Origin: Cokeromyces recurvatus
Lineage: Eukaryota > Mucoromycota > Mucoromycetes > Mucorales > Mucoraceae
Direction: 5' to 3'
Assembly (NCBI RefSeq): GCF_025118155.1
Contig: NW_026251394.1
Coordinates: forward strand, 682,001-746,000
DNA length: 64,000 bases
Shown here: positions 47,491 to 58,256 of the stretch, one piece after another
How the letters are laid out: each line of letters starts with the position of its first letter
Position numbering within the stretch: the first letter of the stretch is position 1
The notes under the pieces: model-generated
Databases searched by the model: none
Seen by the model: only the letters and a program-made list of their open reading frames with translations
What the model was told of the DNA's origin: nothing
Position numbers and translations under genes: made by a program

Positions 47491-47666
47491 CATACTTGAG
47501 TTTTTATAATCTTAATAAAATTTATTTTTTAAAATAATTGTTTGTGTATATTGCGTGTATAATGTGCATTTTCGCTTTTGATAGAAAAAAAAAATTGTTA
47601 TGTTTTTTTTTTGTTTGTTTCTGTTTTTGCTTTTTATACATATATATCTTTTTCTTTTCTTTTCTT

Positions 47667-50600
47667 TTAAAGGGCTTCATCTTCATCCATAACTGGTAAC
47701 TCAGAAGGTTTAACCATACCAGGAATAGCTAATGCCTTGGCCATTTCTGCTTCTCTTTGAGCCTTTAATTCATTTTCCTTTTCTTCCAAGTATAGTTCTG
47801 CATTTTCGCCTGCAAACTCTTTCAACTGAATCAAAAAGTCACGTACTTCTAACTTGAACTTAGTTGGGCTATTATTGAATTCAAACATAGCTTGAACAAA
47901 GACCTTAATTTGTCCAGGTTGGAGATGTGGGAAAGCATTTTGAAGAAGAGTGGAAACATATTCACGCAAAAAGTCAGCATTAGACATATTGGGGTTGGAC
48001 GCTTGAGATGCATCAAAGAGAGGAACTGCAATCATGTTATTAGAAACTAATTGGAAAAGACGTGCCAATACTTCTGTTTGTCCCTTAAATCCACTCTTAT
48101 GATCACGATCTGTGAGTACAAAGAAAATATCTTGAAGGATACTAAGGTAGTATGACTGATAAAAGGCACCAGCAACAGCAGCATCTGTGCGACTAATGTT
48201 ATCAATCAATTCACCGCAAGTTTCAAGACCGATATCAGCAATATCACGCATGGTATGTTTGAATCCCCAGACAATACTGTCAATAAAGAGTTTGAATTGA
48301 GCAGGTGCTAATTCTAATAAGGCAGGGAAACAATGTCTATTGATGGCCTTCAACATGGAGTAGAAGCCTGTTCTATGTTCTGGGTATTCAGCAAAGTCTT
48401 TAGTAATCATATTTAAAGTAGGTTCAAAGGTGGCTTCAAAAATAATAGGAACACGGGGGGTCATCAATGACTATATATATATGTATAACATACATGATGA
48501 TTAGTATATATCCATATTTCTTATATAATTATATACATATATGTCAAAATATCTTTTACCTGCAACTTGTTAATAATAGTAGCAATAACATTCAATACTT
48601 CAGCATCTCTAGCAGCATCCACGTTTGCATTATAGTCAGTCAATACAGCTTCTAAGAAAGGACTAACCATATTGTTATTGACAGCATTAATATCAGTAGC
48701 ACATTCAATATAGGTATCAATCAATTTTAAAATTTCTTTCTTAATCGTTCTCCAACCGCGAACTTTAGGTGTCTTTGTGGCAATAACACCTTGTGCTGAA
48801 ACACTTTGAGATACTAAATTGCCAACAATTTGGTAAAGAGATAATAAATCCATATAAATTCTGCTTAATTGAATGATAAAAGCAGGTCCTACAGAGGAGC
48901 AAGCTGCAACATTTGTCTTGAGAACATTTGCCAACACCTTAATTTCATTTGCATTGTTCAAACACTCCGTATTTTGCTTAGCTTGATTAATCATATTATC
49001 CCACTACGGTATATAATAAATATGTCAATAGTCTGAATTGTATCTTACATAATTGTATACTTACAGCAGAATTAGGAAGTTGCATGAATTTGTTCATCAA
49101 TCTTTCTTGAGCTTGAGGGTTTGTTTGAGCAGCTACCATATAACCAATAGCTTCATAAAAGGTATGGATTTGTTGAGGGGCAAGATCAGAAGTAATGCGA
49201 TTGATGTTATCGAGAATATCTTCAACAAAAGGATGTACTTCACCTTGTTGTTGGACAACAAAGTGACGTCTACATTGCTGAGCAATCTTAATAAATGTAT
49301 CACAAGCCATATCCTGAACACCTTCATGGGACTCATGCATAAATTCAAATAATTTATTAACGACCGTCTTTAGGAATTTCCAATGAGCCTTCAAGAATCG
49401 AGGATATTGTCCAACACAATACATAATATTTGAAGCAACGACTGCCTTATTATCCTTACCACGTTTCATTTCACAAAGAGAAAGGAGTTCCTTAATGACA
49501 GTAACTAAGAATCGTTTCTCAGTTTCTTCATTCATAGCACCTGAAATAGAACCAATAGCCCAACATAATTTATTTAGATTATTCCAAGACCATTCGCTTC
49601 CATCCATCTAAATCTGAGGTATTAGAAAAGTCTATTTACTTTTCTCAATTCAATTTTTTTTTTACCTGTCTGGCTAACTTGGCAGTCATAATTTCTTCAG
49701 TGTCATTTACATCAAGATTGGTAAGATAAACAAGAACTTCTTTCATACTCTTGTATAAAACAATAGTATCACTTTCCTTTACAAATTCTCTTACAATTTC
49801 ACCTTCATCATTTTCAACAACTAAAACCTATACATATAAAATGTCAATAAAACCCTTTTTTTTTAAAAAAAAAGAAGGTAATCAATGATCCACTACTTAC
49901 TTCCTCAGGCTTAACCATACGTTCAATCATAACAACTCTCAAGTTAGACAGAACGGAAAGGTAAAGGTTCTTTCTAGACGCGCCATTGAAACCACCCAAG
50001 TTATTTAAATCTAACAATGAACTGGTTCCTTGATTTGCTAAAGCTGCTTCTTCAAATAAACCTTGTACTAACTTGGCCCAATATTCCAAACAAATCTTGA
50101 AAATTTCACGATCTTCGACACGAGAAATTTTAATAAGATAGAAATGTGCATTGACAAGAAGCTCGTGAGAATTAGGATAACGTTCAACAACCTAAAAGAA
50201 GAGTTAACAATGTAAATTTCTATGATATAACTCCTGTTATACCTTAAGATGTTGAGAAAGGAAAGTTGTAAGGAATAAAGCTAAATTCTGAACAAAATCT
50301 TGATCGTTGTCGTTACTATTTTCATAAACTTCAGCAATGTCTGTACTAGGAGGAATCATGGTATTTGTAGCTGTCATAACACTGGTAAACATAAATACAA
50401 TTTTGTCATAATACGCTTCAGTAATCTCAATTGCACTAATTTCAGTAAAACATTTAAGTGTGACATTTCTAAATTGAGGTACTTCAAAAAACTAATATAT
50501 AATCAAGTTGATCAATCATCAAATTAAAATTAAAATTAAAATTTGGCTTACTTTAGCTCGAAGTGTTTCAATGAGATCAGTTTCGAATATATAACCAATG

Positions 50601-51661
50601 GGGACCCAATGAACAAATCTCAATAAAGTCTCAAGGGTAGCTTTAATAAGACTAGGCTTGACAGCTTTGTCGAGAATCTCTCTACACAAGTCATAAATTT
50701 GTGCGAATTCCTGCTTCATTTGTGTTTTTAAAGTAGATGCTTTGATTTGAGTCATTTGTTCATCAGAGAAATCAAAAATTTCTTCACTGTTATAAATAAA
50801 AAGTTAAATATCTCTTATACATAATATATATGTATATGTATATATTTATCTTTTACCTCAAAAGCTTCAAGATGGCCATATTATTTTCACAAAGTGGAAG
50901 ACTGGTCTTACTTGAAGCAATAATTTCAGGAATAAAAGAGGGCCAATTATGAGGCCATTCTTGTTTAAGGATCTAGCACAAATAATAAGTAATTGTTAAG
51001 ATATAATTTAATCAATATTTAATTATACCTGAACTAGAACCATGTTGAGCTTGTTGATATAGGTACGTTCCTTTACTAATGTTGCATCATCAGAAGATTG
51101 TTTTACAATAACATTAACAATAAAATAACGAATAGCTATCATTCAATAATACGTTAGTGACAACATTTATTTATATCAAGTACTTTTTATTAAGAAAAAT
51201 GATGGAATAATTTAGTCAACTTACCATTTCTACTATCAGCTTGTAAGGTATTCCATCTTGTTTGAATAAACTTTTCCAAAATCTGCAACGCGATAAACTG
51301 TATAAAAAAAAAAAGAGAGAAAAAATCGCGTTATATTTATTTCATTTTTTGTTTTGAAATATTAAATTTCTTACCTTTGTTTGAGGAATACTAGATTTCT
51401 CTAAAATACCATCAACACGTGTCCAAGCTTCATCATGGTCTTGAAATTGGGTTAAAACTTGTTGGGCCATTTGTTGCTATAAAAAAGGTTTGTGTAAATT
51501 GAAAATTAAAATATTGCACAAGCAAAAAAAAAAAAAAGGAAAAAAAAAAAGAAAAGAGCTTTTCTTACCTCATTACCAGAGCCTGTATAAAAGGCCATGA
51601 CAACTTTGTCCATCAAGCCAACATCAAATTCTTTGCTAAAATCTAAAAGATTTTCAGCCAT
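47667..51661 (-). CDS. XPO1: Exportin-1 (CRM1)
   Basis: 1072 aa, almost exactly the length of human XPO1 (1071). Twelve exons: 51569-51661, 51375-51476, 51225-51297, 51029-51135, 50857-50972, 50552-50786, 50243-50491, 49901-50191, 49666-49827, 49065-49607, 48560-49003 and 47667-48470. Motifs: start [29 protein letters not shown] (importin-N type); [17 protein letters not shown] (CRIME region); [20 protein letters not shown] in the NES groove; and [17 protein letters not shown]-like HEAT repeats to the acidic tail PVMDEDEAL. Family role: RanGTP-dependent export of leucine-rich NES cargo. The groove cysteine that leptomycin B alkylates (human C528) is conserved as C521. All spliced phases agree, so the gene looks intact. 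Confidence 0.97.
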
Positions 51662-52635
51662 TTTTTTAGTTTAATAGTCTGTTTATGAAAAAAAAATAAA
51701 GAAGGGAAAAAAAAAATTGATTACTAAAAAAAATAACATGCATTGAAAGCAAGCGTATTGCTGCGTTAATTTGAAAATAGTCACAGGCCTTTATTTAAAA
51801 GGCGATATATACAACCAATTAGATCAATCATTAAAAGTAACTGATAATCTCTAAAGAAAAATAATGCTTCATATATACTTTAATCATACACAGAAGTCCA
51901 TTATGATATATATAAAGAAAATAGAACGATTAAATTAAAAAGGTAAGATTAAAACTTATGCAGCTATAGACACAAGTTAATAATTAGGACTCTTCAACTA
52001 AATTCAAGTAACATCTGTCCATGAGGAGCTATTCAAGTTCAATGGAATACCCCATTCCTTATTGTTTGAAAAAAAAAAAAGAAGCGAATATGTAAATGAA
52101 TGATTGTTTTCTATTTTTGGGCAAACAGTTATGAAAGAAAGAAAATGAATATACAATAAATTCAATAACCAATAAATACATATAAATAAGTTACATCAAC
52201 GATTATGACTGATTATCAACAGAAAATACGTTAACAGAATTTATTGCATCTAAATCATCGGCACATAAATGTCGAGCTATTTCAATTGCTACCCTGACAT
52301 ATTTAGAACGATGTTGCTCATAAAGGTACAAAATAATCATTTTTATTTATTTCTTACACTTATAGCAAATAAAAGTAATAAAGCTTATAGTTAAACGTTG
52401 AACACAAATAAATTTCCTTTCCTTTCATTAGCCATTTAATTATAACATTAATGCATTTAATAAATTGACAAATCCCCCCTTTTTTTTCACGTATAAATTT
52501 AATAAATAAGCTTTATTTTTATTTTTTATTTTTATAAATCAACTTTTAATTGCGAAGTGACTGTATTAATTATAAACAAATCAAATGTTTCTTTTATTTC
52601 TTCAGTAACTTATTTTTATTCAATTTAAGCTTCGT
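51662..52635. other. Divergent intergenic region XPO1 / bHLH
   Basis: Promoter region of two divergent genes. Contains the short minus-strand frame listed separately at 52203-52340; otherwise AT-rich, without features. Confidence 0.45.
52203..52340 (-). CDS. Possible short CDS or terminal exon (45 codons)
   Basis: Minus-strand frame beginning MIILYLYEQHRSKYVRVAIE and continuing IARHLCADDLDAINSVNVFS before its stop. The amino-acid composition is balanced and amphipathic, unlike the homopolymer-derived frames of nearby spacers. It could be a tiny gene or the last exon of a gene with small upstream exons between 52340 and 52630. No splice partner or family could be established. Confidence 0.3.
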   Translation of the reverse strand: MIILYLYEQHRSKYVRVAIEIARHLCADDLDAINSVNVFSVDNQS

Positions 52636-53513
52636 ATGTCGGGTCATTATGTCCCCCAAAGTATGTGTATCAAACAATGTCATTTATTTAATATATTAAT
52701 TTACCTATATAATTAGCAATGAGTAGTGAAAATGGCATGTTTACAGAAGCAGAAGAAACTAAACTACAAACTTTCTTAAATAATCTTGAAACAGTTGATA
52801 CAGATGTTCAATGTAATCTAATAACATTAGTTATTTCCATTTTCTTTTTTTCTTTTTTTCTTTTTTCTTTCTTAAAAAAAATGAAAAAAAAATAAATAAA
52901 TATCTAATGGCATTTTTACGTATATTTAGTGGAAAAAAAGAATGAAACAACAAGTAAAAGAAAAAGTGAAAAAAAACGGACAACGCCTTACCAAAAGAAA
53001 GGAAAATCCCCAAAAGGGCGAGCAAGAAAGCAACCACATGAGTTACTTTCAGAAGAACAGAAAAAAGCAAATCATATTGCTTCTGAACAAAAGAGAAGAG
53101 CTAATATTCGAGTTGGCTTTGATCAACTAGTAAACATAGTACCAACACTTGACAGTTATCATCGGAGTGAATCCGTTATTTTACAGAAATGTAATTTTGT
53201 ACATGTACATGAATGTTTGTAATGTTAATTTTATTTTGTTTTATTTTTTTTTATAGCTGTGAAATACATTAGGGATTTAATAAAAGATAAAAAGGAGCTT
53301 AAACTAAGAGTTAAAGAATTACAAACAATGTTAGGTGAATTGTAAGTTAATTTAATATTTATTCATTTGAAGTAATTTTTTTTAACATCATTTTGAATAT
53401 TGTAGCCCGAACGAAGATGTAAGTTGTTCTTATTACTTTATTTTTTTTTTTATTATGTATTAACTGACCTTTACAATTTATAGAGTTCCGAAGATGAAAT
53501 AGAATTTTACTAA
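52636..53513 (+). CDS. bHLH transcription factor with 13-nt micro-exon
   Basis: 169 aa from six exons: 52636-52660 (MSGHYVPQ), 52717-52812, 52930-53190, 53257-53341, 53406-53418 (13 nt) and 53484-53513. All phases agree. Lys/Arg-rich segment (KRKSEKKRTTPYQKKGK), then the basic region KKANHIASEQKRRANIR with the H-x3-E-x3-R pattern that contacts CANNTG E-boxes. Helix 1 is GFDQLVNIVPTLD, the loop contains YHRSES, helix 2 is VILQKSVKYIRDLIKDKKEL and a leucine-rich extension follows. The acidic tail is SSEDEIEFY. It resembles small fungal Ino4/Max-like bHLH proteins that dimerise. The first exon is supported by a GTATGT donor and correct phase, but the ATG at 52719 could also serve as start. Confidence 0.8.
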
Positions 53514-54436
53514 GGATTCCATAGTTATCTGAAATAAAATTATCAATGATACCATACATGTAGATCCTTTTTTCTTGTTCTAAAAATAGTGCAAAGGATT
53601 TATTTATTTATTCTTGATTTGAGGCTAATTATAGTCTTTTTTTTTTCAATTCTTACTTGGATTCTTCATATATGAATACCAGTTTAAATTATATGGCGTT
53701 TTTCGAGAATACATATATGTGTAATAACAGAGCAAAACTCTACTCCATTTCATAGTTAATATTAATTACTGATTCATTTAATACATACGGGCACAAAAAT
53801 GCTATTAAGGAAGCATAGAGCTGTAAAATGAATATGATTAACAGAGCAAATACTTTATATTAGATTAGATGTATTTTATTTACTGCTACAGCCTTTATAT
53901 TTCGTTATTAGCGTTCTCTTGAAAGACGGAGGACAAGGATTCATACAAACTCGTCAATATATATATACATGTATATATAATCAAAAACTTCCTTACACTA
54001 CACACTTTCTCGCTTTGATTAAATAAAACATATAACATATTTATTTACATATATATGTCTTGCTATCGATATATACCTACATAACTTTTGAATAGTAATA
54101 ATAAGAAGGTTACTTGGAAAGCCTTTTGTCTTTTTTAAATATGATCTTGCTACAAACAAGTAAATATAAATATTTAAATTCATCAATACATATCTTATAA
54201 TCTCATTGATGAAATAATAAAAAGAATTTTGTCAGCTTAATCAGCTTAAGGGCTATTAGTAAACGCTTTAATGCTTAGGAAGACTCTAAGGTATTAGAAG
54301 ATGTATAGATTCATGATATTTATGTTTTGCATAAAAATGAAGTCACTTGAGACTAAATTTTAATAAAAAAAACAAGCTCTCTTTTATTATTATTTTTTCT
54401 CAAAAGTAAACAATAATAATAATAATAAAAATAGCA
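53514..54436. other. Intergenic
   Basis: AT-rich, no gene seen; (AAT)n near 54412-54430. Confidence 0.45.
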
Positions 54437-54933
54437 ATGGAAGATAATAAATGGGAAACATATAATGAAGGTAAAAAAAAAAAAAAGAAATAAATGATCT
54501 ACAAATCAAATTGAATAGGTATAATTTTTTTATTTTTTACAAACATTAGAATTAGAAGATGATTTAATGATGGAAGATAACCAAGAAGATACCAACGACA
54601 CTACAGAGAAATCTACCTCAATAACAAACTCTTTCAAAGCTAATAATGTATATCCTGAAGACTTTGTTAAAAATAACAACCCATATAGAAGTAGGTCCCT
54701 ATTTAGAGGTATGGGCTCATTTGATCTTACTTCAGCATCTTCACCTTTTTGGAATGAAACTCTCGATGATAAAGGCGATCCAAGTTCTTTATTAAAGCAT
54801 TTAGAAAAGACAATTGTACATGGGGACTTTTTTAACAGTAAGAGATTAATGGATGTCATATATATATAGTTAATAACTTGTTTGCATTTTAGAATTCACT
54901 GATGATTTTGATGATGATGATGATTTAGCGTAG
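54437..54933 (+). CDS. CSNAP/COPS9-like COP9 signalosome subunit
   Basis: 120 aa in three exons: 54437-54470, 54550-54837 and 54893-54933. The C-terminus (about 85-120) reads DDKGDPSSLLKHLEKTIVHG, then DFFNKFTDDF and DDDDDLA. Human COPS9/CSNAP, a 57-aa protein, ends with the same pattern: G-G/S-LL, a charged helix, H-x-DFFN-x-F and a D/E-rich acidic tail. The splice at DFFN/KF recreates the diagnostic FFNxF core, which no unspliced frame contains. The N-terminal 80 residues (acidic, then PYRSRSLFRGMGSFDLTSAS) are an extension absent from the animal protein. Family role: stoichiometric ninth subunit of the CSN cullin deneddylase. The stop is 107 bp from the GlyRS stop (convergent). Confidence 0.75.
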
Positions 54934-55040
54934 CGTAGTATAATAACATTTTTGCTTCCTTATAAAAATATATAGATACATACATAAATATATGTTTTTT
55001 TTCCTTTCCTACTTTTTATTTTATTTTATTTTATTTTTTA

Positions 55041-56702
55041 TTAATCTAAAAGTTCTTCAGCTTCTCCCTTCATCAATTTGTCAGCAATAACTTGTTGCAC
55101 TTCTTTCCAATGAAGTCTTTCTTGTTTACAAGTATCTCTATCACGAATAGTGACTGTTTCATCTTCTAAACTTTGGTAATCAATCGTGATACACCATGGT
55201 GTACCGATTTCATCATGTCTGTAATATCTTTTACCAATCTTCAACTTTTGTGATTCAACCACAGTATACCATCCTTTACATCTTAATGACCTTGCAACCT
55301 TTTGGGTCAAGCTATTGAATTCAGGTTTACCAGTTAATGGCATCACTGCACATTTAATAGGAGCGAAACGAGGATCAAGTTTAAGAACAATACGAGGTGG
55401 TTTCCCTTTATCATTTTCATCTTCGATTTGATGGAAAGCATCACATAAATAAGCCAGCATAGCACGATTTAGACCACAGGAACTTTCAATAACATGAGGG
55501 ACATAACTACTCGATTCTTCTGATATTTTAAAATTAGCCCCCGTGTTTTGAATATGTTGTGTGAGATCATAATGTCCTCTATTCGCTACCCCTTCTACTT
55601 CTCCCCAACCCCAAGGATAAAGATATTCAACATCTGTACAACCACTTGCATAATGTGCCATTTCATCCTTTGTATGATCGCGTTGTCTAAAGTTTTCAGG
55701 ATGACATGCATGTTCTAGCCACCAACGAAATCTTTCTTTTCGCCAATAATCAAAATAGGAGTTGGAATGACTGGGTGGAACGAAATATTCAAGTTCTAAT
55801 TGTTCAAACTCTGGAGTTCGGAAGATGCCATGTTCAAGGCGAATTTCATTTCTAAATGATTTACCAACTTGGGCAATGCCAAAGGGTGGTTTCATTTTCA
55901 TTGATCGCACAACTTGTTCAAAATTAACAAAGACGCCTTGTGCTGTCTCTGGTCGAAGGTAAACGGTACTTGGCTTCAGAACTTCATCCACAGTCGCTCG
56001 AATGGTTGATGAGATAGATTCCTTTTGTTGAAGGGTTGTTTGAATGACTCGATCGATTGGATCAATGGGATCTAAAAAAGTTTTAAACATAAGATTAAAA
56101 GGTCGACTATCAGTTAAGAAGGGAGAGTTTGTGTTGGGTTCAACGTATCCATGATATTTTAAGATAAAAGGGCTTTGGTTGTCATCTTTCATTTCAAATG
56201 TAATCTCACCGACCTGTCCGTTTTTCAAATCAGGATTCATTATAGATGCTGTATGTAGAAGGATACAGTTTCCTTTAACAGTTAATTTGATGTTTGGTGC
56301 TAGTTGCTCTTCAATTGTACTTTTCCAGATTTGTGCAGTCTCTTTATTAGGCGCTAAAATGGGTATATGTCCGTCTTTATCTAACGTTATTTGAGGTGCT
56401 TTATCAGGTCGAAAACGCTCCTTAGTCAGTGTACAATCCACTAATAAATCTGTAAATTCATCAACATGACCTGATGCTTTAAGGACATGATGAGGGGTCA
56501 AAATACTTGTATCTAGTCCAACTACATCATCTCGATAATAGACATGACGACGCCACCATGAATTCAAAATGTTTTTCTTCAATTCTACACCTAATGGTCC
56601 ATAATCATAGGCGCCTCTTAAACCACCATAAATTTCTGCTGATTGGTATAAAAAGCCTCGACGGCGACAAAGATCGAGTAATGTACGAAACTTTTGAGCC
56701 AT
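55041..56702 (-). CDS. Glycyl-tRNA synthetase, bacterial single-chain (alpha2) type
   Basis: Intronless, 553 aa. Class II aaRS charging tRNA-Gly. Seen: RGFLYQSAEIYGGLRGAYDY, GPLGVELKKN, HHVLKASGHVDEFTDLLVDC, RPFNLMFKTF, VYLRPETAQGVFVNFEQV, motif 2 (FGIAQVGKSFRNEIRLEHG), FRTPEFEQLELEYFVPP, YPWGWGEVEGVANRGHYDL, motif 3 (VIESSCGLNRAMLAYLCDAF) and the anticodon-binding domain (GKRYYRHDEIGTPWCITIDY, TVTIRDRDT). The EYLYPWGWGE..G.A.R..YDL block and the overall length follow the Bacillus/Thermus-type enzyme, not yeast GRS1/human GARS. The zinc-ribbon cysteines expected before FNLMFKT in bacterial forms are absent. No clear long targeting peptide, but the N-terminus (MAQKFRTLLDLCRRRG) is basic and amphipathic. 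A mitochondrial role is likely but inferred. Shares a 183-bp divergent promoter with SOM1. Confidence 0.85.
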   Translation of the reverse strand: MAQKFRTLLDLCRRRGFLYQSAEIYGGLRGAYDYGPLGVELKKNILNSWWRRHVYYRDDVVGLDTSILTPHHVLKASGHVDEFTDLLVDCTLTKERFRPDKAPQITLDKDGHIPILAPNKETAQIWKSTIEEQLAPNIKLTVKGNCILLHTASIMNPDLKNGQVGEITFEMKDDNQSPFILKYHGYVEPNTNSPFLTDSRPFNLMFKTFLDPIDPIDRVIQTTLQQKESISSTIRATVDEVLKPSTVYLRPETAQGVFVNFEQVVRSMKMKPPFGIAQVGKSFRNEIRLEHGIFRTPEFEQLELEYFVPPSHSNSYFDYWRKERFRWWLEHACHPENFRQRDHTKDEMAHYASGCTDVEYLYPWGWGEVEGVANRGHYDLTQHIQNTGANFKISEESSSYVPHVIESSCGLNRAMLAYLCDAFHQIEDENDKGKPPRIVLKLDPRFAPIKCAVMPLTGKPEFNSLTQKVARSLRCKGWYTVVESQKLKIGKRYYRHDEIGTPWCITIDYQSLEDETVTIRDRDTCKQERLHWKEVQQVIADKLMKGEAEELLD

Positions 56703-56885
56703 ATATTACTTCTTTCTTTCGGTATAATTAAGAGAGAGAGAGAGAGACGATGATTTTTACCCCGGAAAATGCATTATTTTTACTTTATATGGATAGTCAC
56801 ACTCTTGTAGAGAAATGTCTTTTTTCAAAAAAAAAAAAAAAAAAGGTAAAGGATATACCATTTCTTCTTTATTCACATTTATTGA
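56703..56885. promoter_or_regulatory. 183-bp bidirectional promoter GlyRS / SOM1
   Basis: Head-to-head ATGs separated by 183 bp, containing a GA repeat (56732-56748) and an A18 tract (56827-56844). It must contain both promoters. No TATA box is obvious. Confidence 0.5.
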
Positions 56886-57283
56886 ATGACGACAGAATAT
56901 AAAGAATGGGAAGAAAATAAAATGTCAAAAATAGCATCAGATTGCAAGCTATATGAAATGGTTCAATATCAATGTGAACCTAATCTTGACCATCTAGAAT
57001 GTACACCATTCGTAAGACTATTTCTACGGTAAATGATAAAATGATATTTTTTAGATATAAAGATAAACTTATATTTGGTTTAGATGTACAGGAGCACCAA
57101 CTGTAGAAGTGACACCTGAGTATGACCAAGACGGTAATCCTATTTCAAGGTATGATATACAATGATACAATAGTACTATTTTAATAATGTATATAAATGC
57201 TTAGTATATCATTGTCAACAGTAACGTCACCTTCACCGAATGTATTAAAAGAAGAGGAAGAGGAAAAGCTAAAATCAGCTTGA
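56886..57283 (+). CDS. Som1-like mitochondrial inner-membrane-peptidase subunit
   Basis: 95 aa, exons 56886-57028, 57084-57149 and 57205-57283. The central part CKLYEMVQYQCEPN..LECTPFVRLFLRCTGAP.VEVTPEYD has the layout of fungal Som1: QYxC, C-x-P-x-x-R-x-F-x-x-C, then the VE-T segment. Som1 is a small cysteine-motif protein of the IMP protease complex that removes bipartite presequences. The acidic, Lys-rich C-terminus (KEEEEEKLKSA) is not diagnostic. An alternative is another small twin-cysteine mitochondrial assembly factor. Divergent from the GlyRS gene. Confidence 0.7.
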
Positions 57284-57474
57284 TAAATTAATAATAAGAG
57301 ATAAATTAATAAATGCATAAAGTTGATTTATCATTTCCTCTAAAAAGAAGATATTTATTTATATAATAATCTTACTTGATTGTAAGCCTTATTTCTTTTC
57401 TTTTTTTCTTTCTTTTTTTTTTTTTTTTACCTGACCTGACCTGTCCTGACAAAAAAAAAAAAAATAAAATAAAA

Positions 57475-58107
57475 ATGCAGCGTATTTTGTTTACACTATT
57501 ATTTATAACTATCAGTATTGCTGTCCAAGCTCAACAGCAAGCAACAAATCCTGGAGGATTGATATCTATTCAGGATGTCATTACTTATTTTCAAGAACAT
57601 GCAGCAAACGCTCCAGCTTCCTCTTCTAGCAATCTCGCTCAAAACTTTTTAACTTGGATATCACAAAAACAAGAAACGAATACTAATCCTGTAGAAGCAC
57701 AAGCTCCCAATCCTGCAGAGGTACAAGCTCCTAATCCTACAGTTGTTAATCCTCCTCCACCTGTAGCTGCTCCCGTTGTTCCGGTCACAACATTTTATAC
57801 TTCTCAATTACCTACTCAAAACTTACCTCCTCCTCCACCACCACCTCCATCCCCCACTACCGCTACTACAGGAGCACCCACTGATACACGTCCTGTAACC
57901 ACAGGTCAACCCACTACAACAGCTACCTCTATGCTGTCTACCACCATGACACGCAGTACTTCTATTTCAATGTCTCCTAGTAGAACAATAAATACGACCT
58001 CTACAACTACACCAACAAGAACAAATAATGCTAATGTTTTACTTAATAATTATCCTTTAACCTTTATTACCTTGGGATTAGTATTTATTTCTATGATTTA
58101 TCTTTAA
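57475..58107 (+). CDS. Secreted Thr/Ser/Pro-rich, probably GPI-anchored protein
   Basis: Intronless 210 aa from the ATG at 57475. Signal peptide MQRILFTLLFITISIAVQAQ with likely cleavage after AQA. A short ordered segment (GGLISIQDVITYFQEHAAN ... NLAQNFLTWISQ) precedes imperfect APNP repeats, a PPPPPPPPSP stretch and a Thr/Ser-rich region suited to O-mannosylation. Ends with NNANVLLNN plus a hydrophobic tail (YPLTFITLGLVFISMIYL) typical of a GPI-attachment signal. The longer frame starting at 57376 includes poly-Phe/Lys from homopolymer DNA and lacks a better start. A cell-wall or plasma-membrane surface protein; no specific family. Confidence 0.8.
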   Translation: MQRILFTLLFITISIAVQAQQQATNPGGLISIQDVITYFQEHAANAPASSSSNLAQNFLTWISQKQETNTNPVEAQAPNPAEVQAPNPTVVNPPPPVAAPVVPVTTFYTSQLPTQNLPPPPPPPPSPTTATTGAPTDTRPVTTGQPTTTATSMLSTTMTRSTSISMSPSRTINTTSTTTPTRTNNANVLLNNYPLTFITLGLVFISMIYL

Positions 58108-58256
58108 AAAAATAAATAAATAATAATAATAATAATAATAATAATAAAGTAAATGTATAATAATTCCCTTTTATATTTATATGTATGTATGTATGTATGT
58201 GTAAACATATACGTATATAATGCATTATTTACAATGTAAAAATAAAGGATAGAATA

